A DNA stretch of 64,000 nt. Source: Exophiala sp. HKRS030. Taxonomy: Eukaryota > Ascomycota > Eurotiomycetes > Chaetothyriales > Herpotrichiellaceae. Under the pieces are notes generated by a model. The model was not told the DNA's origin. It searched no databases and saw only the letters and a program-made list of their open reading frames with translations. This document shows positions 32,441 through 44,187 of this stretch, in pieces. The stretch is taken from positions 561,665 through 625,664 of the forward strand of contig JAHWDD010000003.1 in assembly GCA_023897205.1 (NCBI GenBank), written 5' to 3'. The position numbers and the translations under genes were made by a program. Within the stretch, counting starts at the first letter, position 1; the number at the start of each line of letters is the position of its first letter.

Positions 32441-34839
32441 ACCATATGGCCAAGGGGTGACGACTTATCATTATGATCACTTATCAACTATCATTTAGCT
32501 TGTGATAGCTTGGTCAAACAGTCCCCGCTACGAGAAAAGAAAAACGTGGAAACACTTCCCTGAAATGATAAAGCCCATCATCGGGCGGGGAAATCTGCCT
32601 CGCTGGCTTGGCCCAAGCATTTCCGGCGTCCGAAATACTCGAAGTCGTAGTCGTCTTGGGATCGTATCAGATGCGACTATTGTACTCCGTACTACCTTCC
32701 CGTGTCCCCTCCCCTCCTGTACGGAGTCAAGACGAGGCGATTTTCACCACGAGGCAAAGCGAACCTGACCACCCACACCGTGGTACATACGGATATGGCA
32801 GCTCGTATTTCGAAATCGGTCAGGTGAAGCTCCGTTCCGTGCGAGAATGGAAAAAAAAAATACTACCTCCGGCAAGTTTCGGTTGTACGACACAAAATGA
32901 TTTGATGGGATGCAACAGCATCACCAACGACACGGACTGGAATGCCGGATTTGGTGACACAGTGGTGAGCGAGATGATACTGTCTACTCATGCTCGTGAC
33001 GACCGACCCTTGGACTCTTCACTGTTTGTGGCATAGAATGCGACTTGCCAAGCTGGAGCTAACCCTTGGACTCCGGTCTCTATAAAAAGAACAAAAGAAG
33101 CTTCCCCACCGACGGCTCGATAAGAAACGCCGCTTCCCCGACATCTACAGCAGGAGACGTCGAAGGGAGGCTTGATGATGCTTTTCTCCTGTGAGTCTGA
33201 CATGCGCCCTGCCAACGCATGGACTGGGGTTCTCCGCCGACCGACGTGCGGCTGAATCGACAGAAGCAGACTATTCGGTACTCCGTTCGAGCTGGCCTGA
33301 TCGTCGAAGGAAGCATCGTAGTGGCTTTCTTGGAACTGTGTGGCCTGAGATGACCAAGGTTTCCCCAGGCAAACAAGCACAGTATGATCCGTAGGGCTGT
33401 GACCCCAGACCGTTGATGACTGCGCATTTACAGTCCACCCGGTGGCCCGCCTTGACGGACATACAATCCTCACCGGAGTATGGTTTAACTGTATGAAGCT
33501 GCAGCCGATGCCCTCATCCACCGCCAGGCCTAAACACTTGTGCCCTGGCTTTCGGGTTATCAACATCATTGCCAGTGTGGTGCCTCAGACAGCAATGGAG
33601 CCTGACTAAGTGCATACATGTCTCATCATCGCATGCGTTCATGTACCTAGAGGAAGTCCCCGACTTGTCGGCTGGATGCATGGTGACGTTACCATCCGTC
33701 CGAAGCTCACAGAATGCATGACCGCCATATAGCAATTCTAGCTTGCTTATTGGCTCGAACATTGCGTCGTTCTCTAACGGTCCGGGAGAGGTTCAAACAC
33801 AGCGCTGCAAAGGAACCTTTTTGGCAAGCATGAGAACTTCAGCTGGCACAGAAGGAGCCGGCGTCTGCAATGATGGTGAGAAGCTTGGATGGAATTCATC
33901 TCATCGCAAGTCCCCCTTTAGGCGTGCACACACAAAGGTCAAGGCCACTTTAATCGCTCAGGCTTCCACATTCGACCACGATGACCATCCTCAGTTGGCC
34001 ACATCCTCAGCTCGCATTCACAGACACCCGTTATCCGCACCTCCATCGCCTTTTGCAGACCCTTGCCGTTTTCCTTCAAGTCAAAGAGCAAATATTGATA
34101 GTGGCTGCATTAGCGTCTTAGTCAAACCTGTATGTATTGTTCTGTATCCTCCAAGCATGTGAATGAATGACTTTTAACCACTTTGGGGGTGGTGCATCAA
34201 TATTGGCCACTATTGATGGCTTGCAGATGTCGCTGGTTCTGGGGAAGCTCGTGATCACCATCCCCAGCCATCCGTAATTTTTGAACACGGACACCCGCTG
34301 GCTTCGCTCAGACCACCATGTCGTACCCTGACAGTGGCCCTTTCTTGTTGCCATGCTTTGTTTGAGGTGTGGGAGTTCACCTAGTAGTCGATCCACTTGA
34401 ATGTACGAGCGCTCTCGCTTGTAGGGTCGGCAATGGTTTTTTGTCAGATTTTACTTGTTCCAACAACAGACCAAACAAACACCACCTGCAAACAATGTAT
34501 GTCGCAACTGCGTCGGTATAGTACAGTACATGTCGACCAAATTGTTGAATCGTCAACGTAAATTTCTCGTTATCATGAAAAGCTTACCAGTTGAGCATGC
34601 ATTCGGCGTTGAGGTTGCTCTTTTGTTGTTTGCCTTTGTTTATCCTGCTTCAACGCCAACCACAGATATACAATGCATCTTTCATCGCAAGTATTATTCT
34701 TGACCAGGCTTCGCGATGGATCTCGTAGCAAAGCACGATTCCACGAACATAGAGTATACCTGAACCTTCTTCACGGTCTGGAACTCGGTCTGGACTCGAT
34801 CTAATTTCTCCTTCTCACCTCTAGACGTTGTATACAAGC

Positions 34840-35406
34840 TCAAGGTTTCGTTATGACATTTCCTTGTGCATCTCTGTCTTTGTTCGCTCTCCACACTCCT
34901 TCTTCGACTTCGCCGGTATCTGCAAACCATTCTCGTTTCCATATTTCGGCCCTGGCCTTTACTCTTTCCAGGATTTCCTCGGCCCCTCGCCAACCACTTG
35001 CTCGATGTCCACTGCTGACCGAGACTGCGATACTCTCCTCTTCGATCTTGACCTCGCCTAACCTGTGCACGATGGCGATCTTCTCCAGGCCGTGCTTCTT
35101 CTGCACATCTTCCGCAATGGCGAAGAGACTCTTGATGGCGAGGGAAGGGTAGGCCGAGTAGGACAAGCGTGACACCGGCCGGGAGTCGAAGTTGTTGCGA
35201 GTCGTGCCGAGGAAGAGGACGTTGGCGCCGGCGGTCGGAGAACGAGTGAAGCGCAGGCAGGACTGTGAGTCTATAGGATCGTACACGAGGCAGATGTAGA
35301 TTGAATCCGAAGATTTGGTCTGGGGAAAGTTGGCAGGATCGAGGACCGAGGAAGAAGCATTTGAATGTGTGATGGATGCCGCACCGTCCTCTGCTGTGGT
35401 AGACAT
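34840..35406 (-). CDS. moaE: Molybdopterin synthase catalytic (large) subunit, MoaE type
   Basis: Catalytic subunit of molybdopterin synthase. It inserts sulfur into precursor Z to make molybdopterin for nitrate reductase and other Mo enzymes; cytosolic; partner is the MoaD-type small subunit. Single exon of 188 residues from the ATG at 35406. The frame continues 48 codons upstream without an in-frame ATG that looks real. After a Ser/Thr-rich leader, the MoaE core is clear: TAGANVLFLGTTRNNF, SRLSYSAYPSLAIKSL, then KIAIVHRLGEVKIEEESIAV, SSGHRA and AEIWKREWF, whose lysine matches the active-site region. The length suits fungal MoaE (CnxH). A TACTCCGTACT copy lies about 230 nt upstream. No other cofactor gene lies nearby. 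Confidence 0.9.
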   Translation of the reverse strand: MSTTAEDGAASITHSNASSSVLDPANFPQTKSSDSIYICLVYDPIDSQSCLRFTRSPTAGANVLFLGTTRNNFDSRPVSRLSYSAYPSLAIKSLFAIAEDVQKKHGLEKIAIVHRLGEVKIEEESIAVSVSSGHRASGWRGAEEILERVKARAEIWKREWFADTGEVEEGVWRANKDRDAQGNVITKP

Positions 35407-36462
35407 TTTCGAGGCGTGTCGAGCTCGCTCCTGTGAAGTATACGAGGATTCTCGCGACGCTCTGGCAACTATCTTGCACCAGAACTCATACCGTGGACCG
35501 GATGTTGATGCATCACCCTCTTGTCTGAAGACAAGACTCGGTTTCAGCACACTTGAAATTTTTGCCGGTCAAACGTTCTGGCACATCGCTCAGAGGCAAT
35601 ATCGCTCGTACGAGCTATCGCAAAGGCGCCATACTCCGTACTCGCCCCTCGTACGTCATTTTTCATAGACTCCCACAAAACCCACGCTCAGAAGCCATTA
35701 TCAAAACATTGTGTCCATACGAGTACGCGTATCAGTTTGGCGTCGCAAATATCTCTGACAAGCATAAAACACATGTTGTCGATGATGCTAGTTCTCCTCG
35801 CAACAGTCTTTGTTTCTTGTAGGGCCTTTGGCAAAGTAATGGGGTTCTAGTTCGCTACCCAGGCCTTCCATATCCACTGTTGTCCACCGGCTGGTAGGAA
35901 TAAATCCAAATTCGCACAAAATCATGTCTTCCTCGCCGTTTCAATGGAGCCACGTTCGTGCTCACCGCCTCACTTTTCCTTCGACGTCTTTCCACTCACC
36001 CCGGGCATGACGCAGTAATTGTGTGCTTAATGTTTCCCCTGCATGCCCATCGCTCTTCTTCGGGCAAGAGACCTTCCCTTCTCAGGTTTTCGTCAGCCAG
36101 CGCTGGAATTGAAGTGGCTGGGAAGCATTCGCATTGGCTGCTGTCCATATGCAAGATGAGAGACGGCGTGATCTTGGAAATGCCAGGGCCGAGATTGAGG
36201 CTCAAGGCGCAAAAGATGATCCTTTCAATTGGTACTCCATATATTTCCACACATCTTGTTTGCCATCATCCGACATATTTTATATTACATATAGGTGAGA
36301 AGTGGAGTTTTACATCGCAAAGTGCACCGTCGCAATGCTTATGTATGTACAGTAAATCCAATGCAAACGGTGGCCTCTCTTTCCAACTTTCCTCATAACG
36401 ACGTCCACAAGTCTGTGCTGGATGAGACATCAGTAGCCGTCAATAGAAGTGGTGTGGTGGAT
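35407..36462. other. Intergenic region, moaE promoter side
   Basis: 1.06 kb between SCO1 (3' end) and moaE (5' end). It contains TACTCCGTACT at 35632-35642. The frame at 35958-36398 lacks protein-like features. No gene supported. Confidence 0.55.
35632..35642. repeat. TACTCCGTACT motif upstream of moaE
   Basis: A copy of the dispersed near-palindrome about 230 nt upstream of the moaE start codon. Confidence 0.8.
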
Positions 36463-37502
36463 TTATTTCGCCGCAGTCGTCGAGTCCTTGGTTTTGGCGG
36501 TAAGATAAGGTAGAGGCGTCGTATCAAGCGGCTTGCCCTCCCTTTGCCAGTCTCTCACATGTTGCAGAAGAATCGCAGCAGCACTCTCTGCCGTGTCTTG
36601 TCTTCCAATGCACTCCACAAAGTCGCCTTCCGGATCCATCACGTAAAAGTATATGCTGTGGTCAACCAGATAGTCTTCCTCACCGGGTTCCAAGTTCGGT
36701 GGTGTCGAGAAGTACACTCTGTACTGCTTACACACATCCTTTGTTTGTTGCCATGTTCCGCACAACCCCTCTATCGAAGGATGAAACTCGGCAAGGTATT
36801 TGCGGAGGACCTCAGGAGTGTCTCTGTTGGGATCACAGGAGATGAAGATTGATCTCATGACGTTCGGTGCCTTTTCCTGGATGATATCGATGGCCTCCCC
36901 CAACTTGTCGAGTTCATCTGGGCAGATGTCCGGGCAATGGCTGAATCCAAAGTATATCTTTCATCGTCAGCGCAATCCCTCGTGTGTTCTGAGTAATGAG
37001 CATACCATCGAATATTTCCCCAATAGATCTTTCTCGGTGAATTCATTGCCGTCCAGGTCTTTCAGCGTAAACGGTCCCCCGACTTTAGGTTTGCCGTAGC
37101 CTTTGCTCATCTCCGTGAGTCGTTTTCGCTCGAGTCTGGCTTTCTCGTATTGAAAGTAGAACACCATCGCCGCACCGACGCCGACGAAGAGGGCCGCTGA
37201 TCTGAATGAGAATGGCTACGTCGAAAGTTAGAGAGAACGGAATGTCACATACCGCGAACGATCATACGTACACCTGTGCGATGGTACATCTTATCCCCGG
37301 CACCGAATCTTGCGCCCGATGATGAAAAATGCCGTAATTGCATGCATTGCGATGATAGAGGCTGCCGCCGAAATGACTGCGATTTTGGTGGTCTGATGGA
37401 CGAGGTTGTCGCATAGGTCTGCGATGCCTTCGAGATCGTCCTCTCTGGCTGGGTAATAAGGCGCCGTGCGGCTTGCTGGAGACGAGACATCTGCACAGGC
37501 AT
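36463..37502 (-). CDS. SCO1: Mitochondrial copper chaperone Sco1
   Basis: Inner-membrane copper-binding thioredoxin-like protein that delivers copper to subunit 2 of cytochrome c oxidase. Three exons: 37502..37272, 37215..37006 and 36957..36463; 311 residues, all joins phase 0. The Arg/Ser-rich N-terminus without acidic residues (LITQPERTISKASQTYATTS, then MQLRHFSSSGARF) is a typical mitochondrial presequence. One membrane helix spans about residues 83-98 (SAALFVGVGAAMVFYF). The copper site is complete: C155 and C159 in SHCPDICPDEL and H247 in VDHSIYFYV. The join exon 2/3 restores KYSMIYFGFSHCPD. A second in-frame ATG four codons in (37490) is an alternative start. The choice of the TAG acceptor at 37216 over a CAG five codons later is by family similarity. 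Confidence 0.92.
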
Positions 37503-37805
37503 CTTGTCGGTCTCGTTGCAACGGGGTTCAGCACCTGGTAATGATAGATGATAAATTTATTGGAGAGCTTGAGCATTTGTAACCAGCGTCGCTGCGGAGG
37601 CTTGTCTGCGGAGATGACATGACATTGGGTTACATAAGCACAAGCCCAGCACCGTTACTGTATGAATGGCAATATCTCAACTGCAATTAACATGTTCTTC
37701 TGCCTTACTCCGATGGTTCGACTATTTCATGTCGAAAGTGATGTTATGCACACCCCAGCTGACTACTGTAACTGCTCACACGACATGAAATGGGCCCAGG
37801 CTTCG
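37503..37805. other. Short intergenic region
   Basis: 303 nt between the SCO1 start and the end of the FAD monooxygenase gene, both minus strand. It should hold the SCO1 promoter. Nothing else seen. Confidence 0.6.
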
Positions 37806-39287
37806 TTACTTTGCTGCTTGCTCCCTTGGATGGCCACCTCGTTGCATGATGGGCGAGTTTGCCATCCTGTCCCAATCATGGAGCATTTCAGTATTCTCCT
37901 TGGACAGACGAACTTCTTCACCTGCGCGATCCACCAATTCAGCCTGATATGCCTCGGCGGCTTCTTCGAAGCTGGTTTTTCCCTCCAGCGCATCTTTGTA
38001 CTTGAGAACTAGACTTCGTGCGTCGGCGATACCATGGTTCAAACCCTGGCCCCTCTGAAACGTCATCGGATGGGCTGCGTCGCCTGCAAGAAGAAATCTC
38101 CCTCTTCGGGTGTCCCAAGGTCGAGGGATCCAGTAGGACAAGTTATTGGAGTAGATCTTTGTCCCTTCAGGAATCCAAAGATTCGCCGAACGAAATGGTT
38201 CACCCATGGTCTCAGCCTTCGCTTTCAGGTTAGCTAGTGAATCGACTTCTTCCCCTTCTTTCTGGTGCCACGTTGTCTGTAGCTGGAACACCCACGTGGC
38301 TGGGTCGTTAGGATCCGGGACCTCTTGGACTTTTCACTGTGGTTAGTGATCGAAATGGAGGATAGGAAAAGGACTTACTTGAGATCCACAGCCAATATCC
38401 ATTTGGGTGCATGCCCATGGTCATGATAGGATGACCCTGGCGAACAAATTTGGCTTTCTCGGCATCATTGTAACAAACATGTAAGTTGACGGCGGAATAG
38501 GGAACGCTGCAGGCCTGGCCTTCCTCCCCAAACTTAGACTCCCTGACTTTCGACTTGACACCATCAGCTCCGATCAGCATGTTACCCGTTGCCTTGGTCC
38601 CATCCTGGAAAACAGCTGTTACAGTGGATTCGTCGTCATCATACGCGATATCGGTGAGCATTTTGCCGTACTTCAATTGGGAGTTCGAGATCAGCTCGGT
38701 GCTCAAGCCACAAGCCAGAAGGAAAGCTTGTTAGGTGCACTTACCTGAATGTCGATGTCTTCCGAGCACAACTTCCTGAAGCGCCGACGAGAGACACGGT
38801 ACATGCGCAGGAGTGGAATGTTCTTCATTAACTCACCCGTCTGGCCATTGTAGGTCGGCAGAACACCAGGATCTGGAGGCTCGAAGTTGGGATCCACAGC
38901 AGCGGTGTAGATACGATCAAAGAGTTCTTTGGGAAGGCAATCAGCGAGCATGGGTAGGCCCCATTGTACCGACATTCCCCATTCTCGTGGCCGATAGGTG
39001 GTTGCAGAAGGTTCGGATTCATAGATAGCGTAAGATATTCCTTCCTACTCCAGGTGGTAGAGTTCAGTATTCCGTGGCCTGCCTCACTTGCTAGACAGCA
39101 CAAGGCATGGTCTACCTTTTTCAAGCCTTGGGCTATGAGTAGGCCGACGACGCCTATGTTGAAGACAGTGTGAGCTCTTGTTGAAGTCATGGGAAGCCGT
39201 TACGAGTGCATTTGATAGACTACTAAAGATGACAACCATACCTGAGCCTATGATGAGAATATGGAAGGGATCCTTTTTCTCCGCCAT
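37806..39287 (-). CDS. FAD-dependent monooxygenase (salicylate hydroxylase type)
   Basis: Class A flavin monooxygenase that hydroxylates aromatic or polyketide-like substrates using NAD(P)H and oxygen; substrate unknown. Five exons: 39287..39242, 39153..39116, 39044..38745, 38670..38379 and 38329..37806; 399 residues. The first two tiny exons rebuild the dinucleotide fold IIGSGVVGLLIAQGLKKEGI followed by YAIYESE. The second motif is LIGADGVKSKVR (DG motif) and the third is RFLLAGDAAHPMTFQRGQG (GD motif, FAD ribityl binding). Together these are diagnostic for the family. No signal peptide or C-terminal anchor. It diverges from the LaeA-like methyltransferase, and a MATE transporter follows, so a small tailoring/export group is conceivable. 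Exon borders rest on frame and motif continuity. Confidence 0.9.
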
Positions 39288-40132
39288 CGTTCAGCTGCGG
39301 CTTTGATGAGAGACGGTAAAGTGAGGGCGACGACAATGACCAGATTGCGATGATTTGTGCACAGAGGGGGCCGAAGACGATGGGAAACTCAGGTAGCTAG
39401 GTAGATGAGTCCGATGCGAGGACCGAGTTGCATGACCTAGTGAGGGATTGGAGGGGGGACCATGCAGGGTTAGTAGACTCTAGTCTTCCGTGCATACATG
39501 ATGGGAGATTCTTGCGAGCATTTTGAAAAGACAGCGAAAAAGTGGTGACTTGTGACGGCAGAAACATGAATCTCCTTGACTCGAGACCAGGTCGATTGTT
39601 CGTGAAAAGAGTGAAATGCAGTCGGCAGTATGGTGAATTGCAACCTAACGTGCGAGGGGGGATGGCCGATCTGAAATGTCTTTGCACTGAGGCTGGTGCG
39701 CCTCATTGGATATACGTAAAGGGTTCATGACACGCCACTGGACTAGCACTGATTGATGTGTCCTTTTGGAGAATGGTGAGCAAGTCGATGAAACATGCTG
39801 CAGACGAATGCAGAGCGTAGGTTGCACCTATAGAATTGAGAGGAAATTCGGAAGTATGGAGCACGAGGACTCCATATACTACACGATCCTGTACCGTAGA
39901 TTGTCAAGTGCCGGGGCGGACCATTTCGGGAGTCACCGCTACATAAACGACGATCACGGTAGAGGGTAAGTAAGCACAGGTCATGCACTGCACCTCGTAT
40001 TCCACCCCAGGTTCGCCCGCCCTTGTCCTACACGAGGGCAATGAACTCCGCCCCCGTTGTCAGCAAATATCATACCGCAAGTTCAAGACCGCTAGGCCCA
40101 CCGGAGACTGAGTCCATTCTCCATGCTGGAAT
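39288..40132. promoter_or_regulatory. Divergent promoter region, monooxygenase / methyltransferase
   Basis: 845 nt between two divergent start codons, so it carries both promoters. No ORF, repeat or RNA gene stands out. Confidence 0.55.
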
Positions 40133-41602
40133 ATGGCATCTCAGGCACCGATTTCTGATGCGGCGGTCGAAGCACAAGCTGACGACAATCCGCAGCCTGG
40201 ACTACCCACGGATGCGGATGGAAATCAATACATCGAGGTTGACGTAGGCCGAAGTTTCATGGACTCTTCTCAGAGGATGTTGACACACAATTGCTGATGA
40301 TTCCTTTTGCACGACAATAGGGTCCTGATGATCTGGACGCCGACTCTGCCTATGGATCCTCAATGTAGATGGAAATAAACCTCCGATTGCGGGATACGGA
40401 GATCATTGACAGAGCACAGACAGAGTGATCTCACCTCCCTGGCCTCTGATATCACTCGCGGTATCTGGGAACACGGCCGCCGGTACCATTCATATGGCAG
40501 ATCACGTAAGTGTATTGCCTTTGTCCGGGGACGCGAAAAAACAAGTCTGAAGACATAAATCTTGCAGAGTATGCATTTCCGAACGACGAGGCCGAAGTCG
40601 AGAGGCTTGACATGCAACATGCCATGCACACCCATCTGCTGGGAGACCGACTGTTCTGGGCGCCTATCGACCCTGAAGCCGCCCAAGTATTGGACTTGGG
40701 AACTGGGAGTGGCATTTGGGCCATTGAATACGCCGACATGTTCCCTGGCTCCTCAGTCACTGGCACAGATCTGAGCGCCATTCAGCCTGAATGGGTTCCT
40801 CCAAATTGTAGTTTCGAGATTGACGATGCCGAAGCCGAATGGACATGGGACGAGGCCACCTTTGATTATATCCACAATCGCAATTTTGTCTGTGCGATTC
40901 GAGACTGGCCGAAGCTCATTCGTCAATGCTTTCAGTATGAAATCCTTGACAGGGAGACCAGGTAGCGCGGTGAGTACACTGGCTAATGAGTGTGTCTCTC
41001 CAGATTCGTCAAACCGGGTGGCTGGGTCGAATGGCACGAGAAATATCCATTCATGCGCAGTGATGATGGGTCGCTTCTGGAGGACTCGGCTCTCTTTCAC
41101 TGGGGAGTGAAGTTCTTCGATGCCAGTGAGTGACCTCGATGCTGAAGGTGTCACGTCTGTCTTGCGTGCAGTCAACAAAAGGTGCACCTTACTGACAAGA
41201 CCAACCAGGCATTCCTTTCGGCACTGACGCCACTTCGCCTCGAAACCTGAAAACTTGGATGGAAGAGGCAGGATTCGTGGATGTGAAAGAGCACATTTTG
41301 AAGCTTCCCGTGGGTTCATGGCCAAAAGACAGGCGCCTCAAACAGGTTGGCCTCCTCGAGAGCGTCAACATGACCGAGGGTATCCAGGGGTTGACCATGA
41401 TGCTCTTCACGCGATGCCTTCATTGGACTCCTGCCGAGGTAGAAGTATTCCTATCGAGGGTGAGAAGGGACGTCAAGGATCGGAAGATCCATTGTTACTA
41501 CCATTTGTAAGTTCATCTTGACCTGGGGGTCACAGGCTTTGCGCTGTCGGGAGCTGATTCCTGGCGCATAGCTACGTTGTATTTGGGCGGAAACCCAAGT
41601 GA
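40133..41602 (+). CDS. LaeA-like SAM-dependent methyltransferase
   Basis: Class I methyltransferase of the LaeA-like group common in Pezizomycotina. Some members regulate secondary metabolism and others modify small molecules; the role here is unknown. Seven exons: 40133..40243, 40321..40364, 40420..40505, 40568..40934, 41004..41125, 41209..41506 and 41572..41602; 352 residues with the frame kept at every join. The acidic N-terminus leads to SDITRGIWEHGRRYHSYG, a conserved block of the group. Motif I is QVLDLGTGSGIWAIEYAD, the next acidic motif is TGTDLSAIQPEW, then CSFEIDDAEAEWTW and DYIHNRNFVCAIRDW. The join exon 4/5 restores CFQFVKPGGWVEWHEKYPF. The last exon (31 nt) encodes FYVVFGRKPK and stop. 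The exon 2 borders (GTAGGC and GTAGAT donors) are the least certain. Confidence 0.88.
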
Positions 41603-42446
41603 TCGATCTTGTACGGAGTGAAGAAAAACAATATCAGTTTGATCAGAAGCTCGAGGTTTTCATATAGCCATCTTGATATTGGAGGACATAACGAAAAGTC
41701 TGTGCTTCATGGCCCGATTGGGATTGAATACAGTGTCTACACGTGCCTGTTCGCTCCAGGGGTTCATTAGGGCTCGGAAAGCCAAGTCTAGGGTGTAGAG
41801 TGGCCTAGAGCGAGCGGCCTTCTCGGGCAGCATTTTAGCCTCATCGGCCTTACCAATGCAGGCTTAGGGGGCGTAGCTGGAATCTCAAACTGTCTTCTTA
41901 CCAAATCCAGGGTTACTACCGTCATTAGGGCGCCTATCTAATCCCTACAGTACCTTCTAATTGCAAGGTGTTCAAGGTTAGGAGGGCGATCACATTCATC
42001 TGTCAACAACCTCTTTGGTGGCACTCAGACAGAGCCTTCTATCTCAGTGATCGAGTCAAGTCTAACTCATGCAATCCCGCAAGAACTCGGCCGAACCGTC
42101 TTTCCCTTCTACGGGTCGACGGCATACACAATCTAATGAACACGCGACTATTGATTTACCTTTCGCACAGTGGCCGAGTGTTCCTGCACTGCTAATAACT
42201 GCTGGTACGGAGTACAGAGCAGTCTTATCAGCAAAATCAATCGAGAATATAGGTAGGTCTTGTCCGGTTCCGAACCTCGCTCGCTGATGTGCAGGCGCAA
42301 TGCCGGTGTCGGTAATAACACAAAAGAACCCAATTTACTTCCTGTTTCCTGGTAGTAGACTCTTTTCCTTCCTTGACTATCATTAGAGATTGGATCGATC
42401 CCCCGATGCCGACAGTAACAAAGTCACAAGAAGTCCGCGCGCAACG
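41603..42446. other. Intergenic region upstream of the MATE gene
   Basis: 844 nt. GTACGGAGT lies at 41611, nine nt after the methyltransferase stop, and a full GTACGGAGTAC copy at 42205-42215. The stretch 41760-41960 is rich in CTTAGGG/CTAGGG-like words without clear periodicity. No gene seen. Confidence 0.55.
42205..42215. repeat. Full GTACGGAGTAC copy upstream of the MATE gene
   Basis: A complete copy of the dispersed near-palindrome, about 230 nt upstream of the MATE start codon. Confidence 0.85.
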
Positions 42447-44012
42447 ATGATAGCCGATGCAGAACATTCTGTCCATCCCGGGAGTGCCATGATAAGAACG
42501 AACGACGAGTATCCGATCACTGAGACTTCAGCCCTGCTAAGTCATGCTGATCCAGGACTCGCACATGAAAGGAGGACCACCGACGGATGCGTAAAGGGAC
42601 CAGATGCCACAAGCAAGAGTGTCGACGACGCCTTCACCCAGACGACATGGCAACAAGAATCCAGAGTCCTCGCGGGCTACTCCGTGCCCATGATCCTCAC
42701 ATTTCTCCTGCAGCAGTCTCTCACCGTATCCAGCGTCTTTGCAGTCGGGCACATTGGCACGACGGAATTGGCCTCGGTAAGCCTCGCGACCATGACGGCC
42801 AACATAACAGGCTATTCCATCTTTCATGGCCTGGCGACATCGCTCGACACGCTTTGCGCCCAAGCCTTTGGCTCCGGCCGCAAGGACCTCGTCGGTCTAT
42901 ACACCCAACGCATGGTGTACTTCCTCTGGCTTACCACCATCCCTGTTGGCGTCATATGGCTCTTTCTCGCGGAGCCCGTCCTGATCGGTATTGTCCCCGA
43001 CCGCACCGTCGCACACCTCGCCGCCACCTACCTGCGCATCGTCTTTTTGGGTGCGCCGGGCTACGCGGCATTCGAGGCGATCAAGCGCTTCGTCCAAGCC
43101 CAAGGCCTCTTCTCAGCGCCGCTGTACGTCCTGATCGTGTGCGCACCGGTCAATGCTCTACTCAACTACATCATGGTATGGCGGCTTCAATGGGGGTTTG
43201 TCGGCGCTCCCATAGCCGTGGCAAGCACACACGTCCTCCTCCCCATTGTGTTGGTGCTCTATATTCGTTTTTCAAGAACCAACGCCGCCGAAGATGGTGA
43301 CGCCCCATGCTGGACCGGGTTCACCAGCAAAGCGTTTCGGAACTGGGGTGCGATGATCAGACTCTCCATCCCGGGCTTACTGATGACCGAAGCCGAAGTC
43401 CTCGCTTTCGAGATCCTCACCTTTGCGGCCTCGCGACTTGGAACGACCATCCTGGCCACGCAGTCCGTACTGGCCACTCTCGTGTTGATTGAATTTCAGG
43501 TGCCCTTTGCACTGAGCATCGCCACTTCCACCCGGATCGGCACACACATCGGCGCGGCTCGCTTGAAAGCCGCCCGGATGGGTTTGAAGGTGACGCTGTT
43601 CGCGGCCGCGCTCGTGGGAAGTATCAACATGACCCTCTTCATCGGCTTGCGGAGCGTGATACCTTCCTTGTTCTCGTCCGACCCAGAAGTCATCAACAAC
43701 GTCGCCAACATCATCCCGCTCTTCGCGGCGTTCCAAATGTTCGACTCCCTGGCGACCACCTGTAACGGGATCCTGCGCGGACTGGGACGGCAAGAGATGG
43801 GCGGATATGTGCAATTGTTTTGTTACTATGTCGTTGCTTTACCGGTCAGTTTTGGCTTGGGATTCGGTCTGGATTGGAAGTTGTGGGGACTCTGGACGGG
43901 AGTCGCACTTGGATTGGCCTTGGTTGCTGCAATCGAACTGGCCTACATTTTCCACACGGATTGGAAGAGGAGTATAGAGGACGCGAGGGTAAGAAATCTA
44001 GAGAGTGATTGA
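42447..44012 (+). CDS. MATE-family multidrug/toxin efflux transporter
   Basis: Cation/H+-coupled exporter of the multidrug and toxic compound extrusion family, 12 membrane helices expected. Single exon of 521 residues from the ATG at 42447; the frame continues upstream to a TTG without another ATG, so a short 5' exon is possible. After a hydrophilic N-terminus of about 65 residues come SVPMILTFLLQQSLTVSSVF, VGHIGTTELASVSLA and the family marker LDTLCAQAFGSGRKD. In the second half, GLLMTEAEVLAFEILTFAAS repeats the pattern of the first, as expected from the internal duplication, and GILRGLGRQEMGGYVQLFCYY is typical of eukaryotic MATE proteins. It lies next to the methyltransferase and monooxygenase, so it may export their product (inference). 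Confidence 0.92.
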   Translation: MIADAEHSVHPGSAMIRTNDEYPITETSALLSHADPGLAHERRTTDGCVKGPDATSKSVDDAFTQTTWQQESRVLAGYSVPMILTFLLQQSLTVSSVFAVGHIGTTELASVSLATMTANITGYSIFHGLATSLDTLCAQAFGSGRKDLVGLYTQRMVYFLWLTTIPVGVIWLFLAEPVLIGIVPDRTVAHLAATYLRIVFLGAPGYAAFEAIKRFVQAQGLFSAPLYVLIVCAPVNALLNYIMVWRLQWGFVGAPIAVASTHVLLPIVLVLYIRFSRTNAAEDGDAPCWTGFTSKAFRNWGAMIRLSIPGLLMTEAEVLAFEILTFAASRLGTTILATQSVLATLVLIEFQVPFALSIATSTRIGTHIGAARLKAARMGLKVTLFAAALVGSINMTLFIGLRSVIPSLFSSDPEVINNVANIIPLFAAFQMFDSLATTCNGILRGLGRQEMGGYVQLFCYYVVALPVSFGLGFGLDWKLWGLWTGVALGLALVAAIELAYIFHTDWKRSIEDARVRNLESD

Positions 44013-44187
44013 TGATTTATGACTCTGATGACTATTGATGGGTATGTAGAGAGAGCAACAGAGCGGTGAGTGGAACCGAACTATTCGCCGCTGCTTGGTA
44101 GTCCGTCCCTCATGGTTCGATGCACTGCCGCCTCCTTGTGTTGTTCTCAGGAAAAAGGCACCACAGTTTGGGTTGTTAAAAATTCAA

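Larger units (their letters stand above)
29766..34839. other. Long gene-poor region
   Basis: 5 kb with no convincing gene. The part 29766-30240 is 5' flank of the MFS gene, purine-rich on the plus strand. Frames at 31030-31416, 31456-31803, 32608-33036 and 32988-33569 (minus) have random-looking composition and no family motifs. At least four copies of the TACTCCGTAC-type motif are present (30878, 32058, 32682 and, inverted and partial, 32719), as is a tRNA-like relic near 32360-32430. No transposase, reverse transcriptase or terminal repeats were recognised. Confidence 0.55.

Noticed and set aside
32988..33569. 193-codon open frame on the minus strand
   Set aside because: Random-looking composition, no motif, and no splice partners; not enough to call a gene.
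41760..41960. Telomere-like CTAGGG/CTTAGGG words
   Set aside because: Scattered, not tandem and without constant spacing; no internal telomere repeat is present.
42587..43300. 237-codon open frame on the plus strand
   Set aside because: Overlaps the MATE gene in another frame; Arg/His/Pro-rich shadow composition.
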